The notes under the pieces are model-generated. The model saw only the letters and a program-made list of their open reading frames with translations. It was not told where the DNA came from and made no database searches. Made by a program: the position numbers and the translations under genes. Shown here piece after piece: positions 26,239 through 38,419 of a DNA stretch of 64,000 bases. The stretch lies in the NCBI GenBank assembly GCA_018105865.1, contig CM030837.1, forward strand, positions 246,001 through 310,000, in the 5' to 3' direction. The stretch is from Metaphire vulgaris (Eukaryota; Annelida; Clitellata; Crassiclitellata; Megascolecidae). Every line of letters starts with the position of its first letter. The first letter of the stretch is position 1.

Positions 26239-27894
26239 TCATCTACGTGGCAACACCTTCGATTTCTCCAGCTCCAGTCTTTTCCTTTCAATGGACAGCA
26301 GCTTCCGTTGAGTGTCCGCCAGCTCAGACACTTTATAAAGCATATTCAGTTGCAGACAAAAGGACCTGTGATCCACAAAAGATCGAGTGCGAAATTGTCT
26401 CTGCAAGATCTCATAGAGAGATGGTTCGATCTTCATATTTTGCGATTTAGTGATTGGTCCAGGCTGAAGCGTAACAGCTTCCTCGTTATCTACAGATAAA
26501 GACATTAAGCACATTAGACTTAAATGAAGGAATCGTCATTCCTTTATTAATTTTAAGTATAATGTGTTAGATTCTACTCAACAGTAGCAGAATTAGTTTT
26601 GCTCACAGTAAATTTCATTCAACAAACTGGACTTTTCAATGAAATAAGTATCAATGGCATACATAGTCTTCCACTGCACTTAAATTCTTAGCGTTTTCAA
26701 TTTGTAATGCTGCCAATCAACATCACGGATATAATAGACTGCTAAACGCTATATCTTGTAATTAGTATGGCCTCTTTAAGAAATCTGGCCCATCACACAT
26801 TAGCCTACAAAATAAGACGCGGCATAACGCTGTTTTCATGATACAAAGGCTGATAAGAAATGACACAGAACTACTAGAAAGGGAATCGATTGTGTGAGAC
26901 ATTTTCTCAGTAATTGCAACTCTTAGGATTCGAGCACAACACAGCATTGTGAATATTCAAATTTGTAAAAATTTATTGAAATTTGCCATCACAAAGTGTC
27001 AAAATGCGTATCAGATTGGTAAAATATGTTTACTCGATTTAGAGTTGCTCTTTTGGGAAAGCGATAGAAATAGATTTCGATGAATGACAAATTAATTAAT
27101 TAATAGGCTTGAAGTTTCATTGTATGCCTATCTACAATACAAGCACAGCGACAACAGTGGATAATATTGTCTTATCTAAATATAGCGACCTAATTTTTCT
27201 TGTAGGCCTAAAAGTTAATTGCCTGCTAAATTGCCTAAAAGCCCTGAGATAGATTCTACTTACGCGTAGTTAACGGCGTGTCTATTTGACCGGTTTGGCA
27301 GCTGTATTGTTCGTATTGTTCAACGGCAGATCCTCTGACGACGCAGACGTATGACGTAGCGTTGCTATGAGAAACGGCGTCCAAAGTGAGCGTCGATTTG
27401 ACGCTGCTGTCTCCAACGATGCACTTGGAGTCTAAGACGTCTTCCCTTCCTACGATCCTCCACTCTACGATGCACTGACCCGTAGCATTCAGTGAACCGC
27501 TGTATCCTACTTCGCAGTGCAGCTCCATTTTATTCCACGCTAGGCTTACTTTGTTGTCGAGATCTTTGTGAATGGTAGACGAGCACTTTGGATCGTCATC
27601 TTCAAAACAAAAAACCCAATCGTGCTTTTAAAATTCTGTGCTTCAGTTAATTAAACAATAGTATTTTATTTTTTAAAGGCTCTAATTCATTCGCTAATTG
27701 ACAAAAGTACACCATGTTTTAAGAATGAAAAAATAAATTATCAGAGTAATAACACGCTCCTATAGCACCGCTTGTAATCAACTAAAGTATCATTCAATGG
27801 TACTTGAACCCCACTCACCAAGTGCCAGTTCAATGCCAGAGACACCAGGCAGAGATGAAAACAGTGAGATTAGAAATAGGAAGACCTTTACGAT

Positions 27895-27936
<42 letters not shown>

Positions 27937-29003
27937 CACCAGAGATGGCAATGTGTCAATGGGTCATTTGAATGACCAATTACCATATTTGGTTTGCATT
28001 GCCAAGCAACAAGATAATCTACGAATATTAAACGAGTATTTTTATTTTAAAAATTCAACGTATAACATGAGTTTGAAAAAACCGAAGTAATGGCGCTTTT
28101 AGGCAAACAGTTACACTAAAGAATATTTGCCATGTTAGAGACAGTTCGGAAGCAATATCCTATCTACTACGGTCCGGAGTACCGAACACTCTTTATACCT
28201 TACAATCATTCTACTCACCTATAACAATTAACTCTTTCGAAACTATCGTTTTCCCGCCACTCGTTTTGTTCAGACAATCGTATTGTCCAGCGTCTGCTAA
28301 CTCAATGTCAGTGATGTTTAGAACCGAGACAGTTCCGTCTGTCTCTATGGCGATTCTTCCGCTGTGGCTAGTGTAGACCTCATTGCAATCGTTCAACTCT
28401 TGATCATCGTCCAAAGAGTTATTGGATGACGGGTCGTGAGTCCACACGAGACACGTTTCAGCGCCCCCATCTTCTGACTGAACTGGACATCGAAGGGTCA
28501 CGTGGCTTCCTGCTTTGGCCACAACAGTGTCATTCGATTCAACAAACGACGCTGAAATATATGCAAGTTTGATTTTTTCAAAGCAAGAGTTATCACAAGA
28601 AACCCTTATTACAGAATTTTTCACACTTGCACTATATTTTAATCCAGCTTACATGGTATAATTAGATGCTGGAGAATATGAAAAAGCATTTGGAACCAGG
28701 ACAAAACGCCATTGCTTTAATTAAAAGTCTGATAGCCAAAATGTATTGGTCGAAACGAACAATAAAGCGATTTGATTATTACGTTGACTGACTTTAGCCA
28801 GATCACTTTCAAGTCTCAATGCAAATTTCATATAATCCTGAAAATGCAAGCACCATTTTCCAGATAGTCAGTCCATAAGTATGGACATAAAAGAGACAGC
28901 ATCTTAAAAGTTGTTACTTGCCTGTAATAGGCAAAATGACTACAGATGCAACTGAATGTAGCGCGATAAGCAAAGATAACGTTCTGCCAATTGAATCGTT
29001 CAT
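26239..29003 (-). CDS. IgB: two-Ig secreted protein with coiled-coil tail
   Basis: Exons 29003-28922 (signal peptide, MNDSIGRTLSLLIALHSVAS), 28551-28219 (V-like Ig), 27599-27264 (second Ig) and 26489-26239 (tail) give 333 residues, all phase 1. The first donor is GC (ACAG|GCAAGT), where the paralogues have GT. The V-like domain shows LRCPV, CLVWTH, LNDCNE and DAGQYDC; the second Ig has KCSST, ELHCEV and YVCVV. The tail has no membrane span. It ends in a charged heptad-like helix (LLSIERKRLELEKSK), homologous to the IgD tail. As modelled the product is secreted, perhaps multimeric through the helix. The tail joins in frame with a good acceptor, but with 775 bases of intron an intervening or alternative exon cannot be excluded. 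A TATA box lies at 29889-29895. Confidence 0.78.
27834..28030. other. Insertion in IgB intron 2, with (AT)n
   Basis: Compared with the near-identical intron of IgD (around 51.57-51.60 kb), IgB has about 200 extra bases here, including (AT)n at 27897-27932. Confidence 0.7.
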
Positions 29004-29168
29004 TGTAGAGTTTCTCTGCGTCTATTAGATAGAAAAAAGAAAGAGCGTTCATTGTCAAAGTTTTCCACGTTATTTTAAACGTTATGAAACTCACAACGGT
29101 ATACCTACTTAGGCCTACATTGGCTTGATACGTTCACAATGCGGTTGATAGGCATGGACACATTTAGG

Positions 29169-29363
29169 CAGTGGCGTAGCCACGGGAGGGGGTTGGGGGT
29201 TAATATCCCTCCTTGGACGACGACAATTTTTTTTATGTATTCCCCATGCAATTTTTATTTTTGGAGGCGATTTTTGGCGATTTTAGGGGTGAAACCCCCC
29301 TTGAAGGTTATCGACGAAATTTTTTGTCAAAAACCCCTTCCGGAAATCCTGGCTACGCCACTG
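29169..29363. mobile_element. hAT-like MITE with 8-bp target duplication
   Basis: The inverted ends CAGTGGCGTAGCCACGG and CTGGCTACGCCACTG are flanked by CATTTAGG and CATTTTGG (one mismatch). It lies upstream of the IgB signal exon, in the likely 5' UTR intron. Confidence 0.8.
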
Positions 29364-29888
29364 CATTTTGGCCTAACTGAAATAGACAACAACATCTAAA
29401 GAGGCCTTGTGTACGCAACATTGGTCTCGTAGCAAGTGGTTCTACGTGGATTCTTATCAGAGTTTCCAATTTATTTTAGATAAAAGTCTCTTAGTCACAA
29501 TATTTTCCATCTCAAAAGCACTGCTAGGAATGTCTGGAGCAATTGGTCCAAATTGCTTCCTTCAATCAATTATTGTAAGGAGATGAGGATTCTGGAGACA
29601 AGAGACAATATCAGCCATTGAGAAAGCGTAGACCCGTTTGCTGCAGTGAGCTTTATCAGAATACACAGATATGTAGCACATAAGAAGAAACTTAATGACA
29701 CTCTATTCCAACCTGTAGAGTGTAGACCTATTCAAAAGAACTCACCACTGAGTATGTAGGTCTCTGCTCTGTGTGTATAACTTTGTTCACGTTTTTCAGC
29801 ACTCGAGTTCAATTTGCTTATTTCTAAGCTGTCGGACGCCGCAATTGAAAGCAGTCTGCTGCTATAGGCACTGAGGTTGTCCCGCGTC

Positions 29889-29895
29889 TTTTATA
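29889..29895 (-). promoter_or_regulatory. TATA box of IgB
   Basis: TATAAAA on the minus strand. About 140 bases downstream lies a candidate 5' UTR donor (CAGTG|GTGAGT, near 29745), which pairs with the acceptor just upstream of the ATG. Confidence 0.5.
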
Positions 29896-31207
29896 GCAAA
29901 ATGAGGCCATTGAGATAGAAATCGCGATTAACTGCGTATTTTCCCACCGTCAGCGATTTTATTCCCGCGGGGTTTTCTCGGATTGGGTGATCCATTATCA
30001 TCGCCAGGAGCTATAATTGCATCTGTTCTCTTATCTTAATGCAAAACTATATCATAGGTTTAATGCACACATTGGATAGCTATTTCTTATCAACACACTA
30101 AAACTGTGTGATTTCACAAATCTAGATTAGACCTAAATTATAAATATACAAATATAAATTTCATAATATTGCAAAGAAGGCGAAAGGATAAACCGGAAGC
30201 AATTTTGCGGTTATATGCTTCTATTTATGGAACAACGTTGATTATAAACTTTCCAGACAATTATTTTCCAGACAATTATGACCAATCGGCCACTTATCTT
30301 TTGCGCCACGTTTTATTAATTACAGTAATTTATTTTCAGCAATCTTGACTGGGAGTAGCCTCTAGATATCAAAATCACGAGACATAGTACCAATTTCACG
30401 TTGTATTTTCCAAACCACGTAGTTTCGAAGCAACTTAAAAATAATCACACTGAATAGGAAATCACGATGATGCAAATTAAAAAGCATCTCCAAAAAGGGA
30501 AGTGTTAGAAGCCAATTTTTTGCGCTAGTCCAGATTGTCCAGAAGGGTGATGATATATCAATGGTGCGTAAACTACCAGTGATGTCAGAGTACTCTTTAT
30601 GCATAGCACTATCTCTTTGAGACGGAGCAGGGAATTTACGCCCAACCTCCTCTCTGTACAGATTTTCCAGAAGAGATGTGAGATAATTTCGGCGTTAAAG
30701 CCTCTAATAATGCAGAGTAAACTTTACAGCTCTCCCTCTAATTATTTTAAATCCATCGTTATCCCTACAATAGTCCCACGCAGGAAAAAACACAAAATAT
30801 GTCCGTGTAGGCCTAATCAATTTCGAACCTATTTGCATTTTTGTTTCTGGAGTTACGATGTGCTTGTATACTTCTGGTCGATGCCGATAATTTATAAAAG
30901 AGTAAATTGCAGAAAGAAATCTTTGCCACTATTACCCGAATGTATAAGTACAGGCCATTGGGAGTCTGAGCGCCTTCAGCCGAAAGACTTTCTACCCCCC
31001 GGCCCCCCCCCCAGCCCCCAGTGGGGAGTCGTACAGCCAAAAACATAACGGGAGATTGATCCCAGCCTCCTGAAAAGTCGAACAGAGATTGAGACGTCAA
31101 TTTAATACTCTACGTCTAATCTTCTTTCTGCTTTTGTTATCTGTTCTGTCTGTTGATATTGACTTCGAATCAGCTTCAACTCCTCATTATGCGAGTAATA
31201 ATAGGCC

Positions 31208-31252
<45 letters not shown>

Positions 31253-31284
31253 TATTATTATAGTCAAATATTATAATAGCGATC

Positions 31285-31594
31285 TCAGTGGCAGTTTCAG
31301 GATATCTTGGTGGGAGGGGATGAAATGAATTCGTAGGAAGTCGGTGGTGGGAAGAAAAGAGAACGAAAAATCAATAAACTTTGCCGAAAAAGGCTGACAA
31401 CAGGGAATTTCCCCCTAATTTAACTATACTTTTACCGAAAAATAGGCTGACAAGCGAAAAAGGTCATCCGCAGTTTTTTCCCTGCAGTTTAACTAGACTT
31501 TTGTCCAAGAATAGGGATTTCACCAGCGAAAAAAATCCCGGAAGTCCGGTGGGGGATGAATCTCCATGCATCCCCCACGTGGAACCGCCACTGA
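31285..31594. mobile_element. hAT-like MITE with perfect 8-bp target duplication
   Basis: The ends TCAGTGGCAGTTTC and GGAACCGCCACTGA are inverted repeats flanked by TAGCGATC on both sides. The interior is low in complexity with internal repeats; no transposase. Confidence 0.85.
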
Positions 31595-32837
31595 TAGCGA
31601 TCAAGCCGCGACTTCCCCGACCCACCGGGAATTCTATCGTCCAATCTCCTGTTCACGACGAGAGCTAATTGATTCAATTGAAATGAGTTGAGAAACTTTG
31701 GACTCCAAAACGATCTTGTAGCAGCGTTTAGCCAAAGGAAAAATGCGTTTAAATAAAGTTTCTTTTGTCTAGAAATGTGTGGAACGACCTGATCTGCCGA
31801 GACAATCTAATGCAGCAACTATTTCTGACTTTTCGATAGGCCTTATGCTTGAAGATTGTGGCAAATGATAGGGCCTATATAGGAGACTGGTATCTAAAAT
31901 TCGTCTATGTCCATCGAATGCATTAGACGCTCTATAGCTGCTCTAGATTGAGACGCTCTGTGACAATAGCTTTGGAGTTCAACTGTTCTCCCCTCACCTC
32001 AATTAGCCCAACTATAATTCTCGTAGTGAACATGGAATTGGCGGGGAATTTCCGACGATTAGAGTAATCAGTGAAGTCACGATTTGTTTGGCCTGCGTCA
32101 GTCGATGGAACTGATGGAACCAGTTCTTAATAACTGAATGAAGAGATGCTCTGCCAAAAACTGCGCGCACCGAACGGCCTACACATTCCCTCGCTGAATC
32201 TCCAAAGAAACAGAACATTCAAAGATCATAGAATTTGTGCAAAATATAATCTTAAAACTATTTCTTAATTGATAGAATTTCCAAATTGTTTGTTTTCGAA
32301 AGAATACGACGTCACTGACTGTCTTTGTTAACCTTTCGTAGGCTATTTAGTCAAAACATTCACATTTTTGAATAATTATTAAGGTTTTTCTCCACATTCC
32401 CATTTACTCCACATTTGCTCATTGACGTAAATTTTGATGAAAAAGTGAAGGGCCCAACCCCTATAACCTTTCCCCTCCTTATGGTAGCTTCTCTAAAAGT
32501 GGGGGGACTTGAGCCTAGAGGCCTGCCGGATAATGAAAGTTTACGCCTATATGCAAGCAAGCATAATGTGCGCCGGCACGGGGTGGCAGTTAATATGGTC
32601 TGTGTCAAGTATCAAGGTTCGCTGTGCTCTGATATGCTAGCGGCGAAAGAGACAGTGATGTGTCTACCAATGGGAAGGGTCGTTATATTAAATACCTGAC
32701 AGAGCAATCGCACACAACTATCAAAATACGTACAAGAGTGGGAATTGGGCTGAAAAAGAAATTCGCAAAATGTTAATTGCCTGGCAGTACCGTTCAAGCA
32801 TAATTATTTCTTTACGATGTGTGAAGTACCGACCTAA

Positions 32838-32975
32838 GCCCTTGAATATAGATGTAAATAATGAATATAGATGTAAATAATGAATATAGATGTAAATGAT
32901 GAATGTAGAAGTAAATGATGAATATAGATGTAAATAATGAATATAGATGTAAATAATGAATATAGATGTAAATTA
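32838..32975. repeat. 19-bp minisatellite
   Basis: About seven units of GAATATAGATGTAAATAAT, with small changes in the middle units. Confidence 0.9.
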
Positions 32976-33747
32976 TGAAGGCAACGTTATAGCGACTGTT
33001 TAAAACAGAGCGTGTCCTAGATCCTTCAATTGGTAGGTCGTTCCAAGGCAAATAAGTCTTTGAAATATAATTTTGAAACATTGTCTGCTTTCTCGTTTCC
33101 GTATCATAGTTATAAACTTAGGTTTGAATCTAATCTTTGAATCTAGTCATGAGAAATGCGTTTGTATATATTAAGTGCTACAGCAATTGCACGTTCCTTC
33201 TTCTAATTATGCCATTGGCGACCTAATAATATTATATTGAAAAAGGCAGAATTCGCTTTGTCTGTTTCCTAGAAGTTTACTCTCAGTCCACTGTCCGAGC
33301 CAGTGGCCATGGAAACATTAGAATTTTACATGTCCAGCCAACATTGCAGGGCGAAATTTTGATAACAAGGGGCGACCTTTATAATTTTTCAACCCACATT
33401 TTAAAAAAGCGTCGCCCGCCACGTTGAATTTTCTCCAGACATAAAGTACATAAAGTCCTGAAGAGCACAAAAGGTCCCCGTGGTCGATAGTTTGTTGTTG
33501 CTTCTCTTTATAATTTTAATTTATTACAATTCCGAAAAACGAAAAAGGCGCCACTTTTCTTAAAATATCCTCAAAGGAACAGCCGCTCCCCTGCACCCCA
33601 TAGCTACGCCACTGAAACTTCCCTTGCTCTGCATCGAGTGGACCAGTGAGGGGAGTGACCAGAACCTTCCTCCTCTTCCCCCTACAAGCACCGCACCCAT
33701 TTACTGTAGGCCTTCATTGTTGCCATGCAATCACAGCGCATTTAGTA

Positions 33748-33940
33748 TAAGTAAGTAAGTAAAATCTCGTAAACTTCTACAGCGCCCCGGAAAGCAGCAC
33801 AGCAGTAGCTGCTTATTCTTATGCGCTTAATCTTTCTTGAAATAGCTATAGCCAGGGTGGTTTGTCGCCGGGCAAAGGTCAGTGTATCTATGAGGCGGCG
33901 GGTCAGTATAGTTGCTAAGTGCCACAATGCGTCAAAAGCG
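33748..33940 (-). mobile_element. LINE 3' end, minus orientation
   Basis: On the minus strand it reads ...GGCTATAGCTATTTCAAG..., GCGCTGTAGAAGTTTACGAG and an ACTTACTT terminal repeat, matching the end of the LINE at 40.2-40.9 kb. Confidence 0.65.
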
Positions 33941-33968
33941 TTGTCATTATATGCTCTACAAATACCTT

Positions 33969-34026
33969 TTAACCCCTTAACTGGGTTTTGCATTGAGTTA
34001 CAGTTAAATACACGGTTAAGGGGTTA
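33969..34026. mobile_element. TTAA-ended palindromic mini-element, copy 1
   Basis: It runs from TTAACCCCTTAACTGGG to CGGTTAAGGGGTTAA, sharing GAGTTACAGTTAAATACACG with 39576-39656. TTAA at both ends is typical of piggyBac targets; assignment is tentative. Confidence 0.5.
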
Positions 34027-34659
34027 ATAGCAAATGCACAATTTTATACGTGAAGCTCATCTCGCATTTATTTGCTTTAAACAACAGAAATCAGCAAAAC
34101 TACGATATTCGCATTACACAACAACATACTGTATAGAGAATGCATTAAATAAAGAAAGTAAAACATCAATAAATAATAGTGCTTCGGTAATTAAATGTTC
34201 TTTTCTCGTATACATTCTGAGAAAGATGTTTTCGAACTGCATTGAACTACGTTGCAAGAAACACAACAACCGACACGTGCCTTAATATTTACACAACAAT
34301 AGAATTATTCACCAAACAGATGGTTAATTATCGCACAGCTTAACAAATAAACAATCCACCAAACAGCGTCCAACGCTAAAGCGACAGTTCTGAAGAGCAT
34401 CGTTGATGAACATTTGCTGCTTAGATCTTTAACGGATGACGCATCAGCGAGGATATATAACCACTATAGGAATATATTTCCGCTGGAGAGTTCAATTCAA
34501 GAATAAACCGACAAATTTATGACTGATCTGATAACCATCTGAGCAAAGAAATGTTCTCCTAGATTATTATGAGAATCTTTTACGTCTAAGAGCTTGCTAA
34601 CCGAAAAAAGAACACCCAAATGCATTCGACAGTCATCATCTGAACCCTCCATCTGTCTC

Positions 34660-34739
34660 TGTCTCTCTCTCTCCGAGTGTCTCCGTCTCTCTCTTTCTCT
34701 GTTTCTTTCTCTATCTCTTTATCTGTCTCTCTCTCTGTC

Positions 34740-34822
<83 letters not shown>
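34660..34822. repeat. CT and GTCT arrays in the IgC 3' flank
   Basis: Degenerate CTGTCT, then (GTCT)n, then (CT)n, ending a few bases beyond the IgC stop codon (transcribed sense AG-rich). Confidence 0.9.
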
Positions 34823-34825
<3 letters not shown>

Positions 34826-34828
34826 ACG

Positions 34829-37409
34829 CTAGCCTTTCCTTTTTCGATTTTCAGCACAGCCTTTCTTCAGTTGCAGTATCTTGGACAAATTGCAGAGCGT
34901 TTGTCGCTGCAAATGACGAGATGGACTTTCTGCTTTGGCTGAATTCAGGAAATTTTGAGCGAAGTCAAAGAAAGACTGTTTGACTTTCATATTCAGCTGT
35001 TTGACCTGTTGCTTGCATGGAATTGTGGTTGCTATCTTGTCGGCTCTGTTCTTAGCTGCAATGACAAACAATAATTATTGCACATTACATTTACATAGTA
35101 GAGGAATGTGAGACAAGCACACAACATCTGTGATGGAACTTGTCGTGGTCAGAGTAAACACATAAGCTCTTTTCAGCAAACAGAACTTATTGTAATATGC
35201 CATGTTAGATAAGAAATAGTCAGTAAGAAATGAACTTTCCACTGCATTTTCGTTTTTGTTAGTCTATGATCAGGCCACTGCCTTAATGGACTAACTTTTT
35301 CCAGCAGTCACTCTGACCTTATTAATGTCTCTCATGTGACATACGAATTATAATGAGCAGATGCTTGTTTTCCAAATAGGAATGTAGACAGGATATAAGA
35401 ACAGGACATTCAAGTGCTTTGAATGGCGGCAAGCTTCTAATCCCGCTAAGTAATTTGAGCCTTATATTCATGCACAGTGCAGAATGACAAATATTTAGAA
35501 ATTTGATAAATGATTAAACGTAACGGTATTTAGAGAAACAACCGCGAAGTAAATTGGAGGGAAAACGACATAACACGAATAGTAGGGAAATTCTACTTTA
35601 AGAAACTAGTAGATAACGCTAAACACGTCTTTAAAGTTTAAGTGCCATCAATCGTTTCCGATACTGTCTTATATAAGTAAACGAGCAGATTAATGATAGT
35701 ATAATTATTCTAACTGAAAATGATACATTTCATTCAACAACGGCTTGTAGCATGATCTACTTACGCGTTGTTAACGGCGTATCTATTTGACCGGTTTGGC
35801 AGCTGTATTGTTCGTATTGTTCGACGGCAGATCCTCTGACGACGCAGACGTACGACGTAGCGTTGCTATGAGAAACGGCGTCCAAAGTGAGCGTCGATTT
35901 GACGCTGCTGTCTCCAACGATGCACTTGGACTCTAAGACGTCTTCTCTTCCTACGATCCTCCACTCTACGATGCAATGACCCGTAGCATTCGGTGAACCG
36001 CTGTATCCTACTTCGCAGTGCAATTTCGTTTTGCTTCTCGTTTGGCTTGCGTCTTTCCCCCCGTTTTTGTCGCTAAAAATTGTGCGAACTGTGGACGAAC
36101 ATTTCGGACGTTCATCTATAATAAAGACGACCGTTTTTAAAAGACAATGTTTTAGCAAGGCTTTAACAAAATTTTAAAATGTAGCCTAAACTTACATTGT
36201 AAACCTATAAAGTATTATGTTTTATATTTTGGAATCTTCAACGTGGAAGCACCGTACTGCGAGGACTCTGTACAGTGTCAAATCAAAAATATCTTCGAAT
36301 TCATAAGACATAGATACATTTTCAATGTTAAAGGTTTTAAACAACCCGACATAGTACCAACCGCCTTCTTATCAAAAAGCTTAGACAGACCCGAGACTGA
36401 AATTTTTTTGAAATGTATTAATCTTAACGTAGTAATAGGCCTACATAATCTACTAAACACCAGCAGAAACTGAACAGTTTGATCGATCAATTCCCCACTT
36501 ACCAATGACAATTACTTCAGTTGTAGAAAGCTCACTGCCACTATGGTAGTCGTGACATACGTATTTTCCCGCGTCTTCTGGCTTTGCGTCTACTATGGCC
36601 AAAATAGAAGCAGTTGCGTTTTTCTCTACGGACAGTCTTTCGCTGAAGTTGCTTAAGACTCCGTTGCAATCGGTCAAGTCGCGATCGCCGATGCCATAAC
36701 TGTCAAAGTCCGGTTTGTAATGGGTCCACGTGAGACAGTTGCTCTCCTCTCCTCTCAATGGACATCTAACGACGACGTTATCTCCAGCTTTGACTACGAC
36801 GAAGTCACTCGAAGAACCGAGTGACAATGCTGAAATTTAGACAAGTTTCATTCTGAATGCATGCGCTTCCGTAAGAAATGATAGCCACATGTCGTACCTG
36901 TTTTGTATCATAGGCGGATTTTATTAAAGGCTAGGGTAGGCTTAAGCCTATCCAACTAATCCCACCAAAACAAAAGAAATGTTTTCCATCAACACTAGGT
37001 CTGTCGCGTCGCGTGCTGGATGGCACTCCCAGACTCCCCATGCTGGCCTACCCAAATATTAAACTCTAAATCCGCCTATGTTTTGTATCCTAGATCGTCT
37101 TTATGCTTAGAAACGGAGAATACGAGACAGCATTTGAAATCATGGATAAAATATCACGGCAGATTATATTATTAGGCCCTGCACGAGTATCAAATGAGCG
37201 TTTTGAACTGCTAATCAAATGTTTTAGTTTCCAATTCGTTAATATCCAATGTTGAAGTTGAGATAATTTATCAATCCGATTTGATAGAAACAAGATTCAC
37301 AGCTCTCGAAATATTATGACTCACCAGTAGAAGGAGGCAGACTGACAACAGCTGCTATGGCGTGCAGTTCCAGTACAAATAGAAATATTCTCCGAATGGA
37401 ATCGTTCAT
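34829..37409 (-). CDS. IgC: two-Ig protein with basic tail
   Basis: Exons 37409-37325 (signal peptide, MNDSIRRIFLFVLELHAIAA), 36829-36503 (V-like Ig), 36115-35765 (second Ig) and 35055-34829 (tail) give 329 residues, phase 1 throughout. The V-like domain shows VVVRCPL, NCLTWTHY, LTDCNG and DAGKYVC; the second Ig has ERPKCSST, KLHCEV and YVCVV. The tail (start PKNRADKIATT, end AENRKRKG) is lysine-rich, has no membrane span and resembles neither the IgA nor the IgB/IgD tail. Its acceptor (TCATTGCAG) and phase are good, but with a 709-base intron it is the least certain exon. A 172-bp hAT-like MITE sits in intron 1. An acceptor 18 bases upstream of the ATG shows a 5' UTR intron. Confidence 0.75.
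36909..37080. mobile_element. hAT-like MITE in IgC intron 1
   Basis: The ends CATAGGCGGATTT and AAATCCGCCTATG are perfect inverted repeats and TTTTGTAT flanks both sides (8-bp target duplication). Confidence 0.88.
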
Positions 37410-37496
37410 TGTTAAGTTCTTCCGCGACTGAAAATAGAAAAAAAGTTTCCTTACTACGATCAACGTAACGACACAATTAACAGATATGATAGTTAC

Positions 37497-37498
<2 letters not shown>

Positions 37499-37539
<41 letters not shown>

Positions 37540-37585
37540 TATATATACAGTATATATATACACACATATATAGGCCCTACATTCA

Positions 37586-37632
<47 letters not shown>
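37499..37632. repeat. (AT)n arrays
   Basis: Two long AT tracts separated by about 50 bases, upstream of the IgC signal exon. Confidence 0.95.
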
Positions 37633-37636
<4 letters not shown>

Positions 37637-38393
37637 GCACACACTGGCATTAGGCCCTTGGCTCCTTGCTACCCCCCCCCCACATGGGTTGGTCTCGTAA
37701 ACTCGCTCTGTGCGACTGTTCTGTGGCTTTAGTCAAAATTTCCAGTTCCTTTCACACTAAATCTATTAATCGCGATATTTTCCATCTCAAATAATTGCTG
37801 TAAAATAGACGGAATTTTATGACTAATAGACCCATGCAGTTAGGTCTATGTGTGAAATTAATGAACAGCCCGACTGTCTGCTATTCTGACATTGGACTCA
37901 TTTGACTTTGAAGGCATTGACCGTAAGAGCTTCTAAAAACGACATTAGGTTTATATATATATATATAGAAGTTTGGATCAGTTAAAAATAGAAAATCAAA
38001 GTTAACCACAATAATCCACGTGAGCTGCAAAACGATAAACAATCGCGGACGACGTTTGGAAAGAAATTGATTAGGCCTACTACTGCCTTAAATAAAGAAG
38101 TCCCATGCACAACCCTTGGCAATACTTAGACGCTGACGCTTTGGATACTTATTTCAATTATGCAACAAAGCGAATAAATAGCATTTTGAACTTCATTGAG
38201 TCTGACATGACCGAAACTCTACCGGTATTCCCACCTGCAAATAAGAGAGAGACTGATTTCCAAATATCTACGAAGCAGCGTTCTGCTCTTTCTGTCAGCA
38301 CCGGAGTTCAGCTTTATTTCTATACTGAGTTCTTCTGCTCATGCAACTGCATGCTTTAAGCTATCTTCAGACAAAAGCTCTGAATGAATGGTT

Positions 38394-38414
38394 CACGTTT
38401 CGTGACTTCTTATA
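38394..38414 (-). promoter_or_regulatory. Candidate IgC core promoter: TATA box plus CACGAAACGTG
   Basis: On the minus strand TATAAG is followed after 4 bases by CACGAAACGTG. The same pair with the same spacing occurs upstream of IgD (53358-53379). It lies about 985 bases upstream of the IgC ATG, consistent with a 5' UTR intron. Confidence 0.5.
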
Positions 38415-38419
38415 CAATC

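Larger units (their letters stand above)
29900..34828. other. Interval between IgB and IgC
   Basis: It contains (AAT)n at 31205-31247, an hAT-like MITE (31285-31594), a 19-bp minisatellite (32838-32975), a LINE 3' end (33748-33940), a TTAA-ended mini-element (33969-34026) and a CT/GTCT array (34660-34822). No gene is supported. Confidence 0.6.

Noticed and set aside
33300..33620. Another hAT-like MITE (right end GCTACGCCACTG)
   Set aside because: The left end and target duplication could not be found, so its limits are unsupported.
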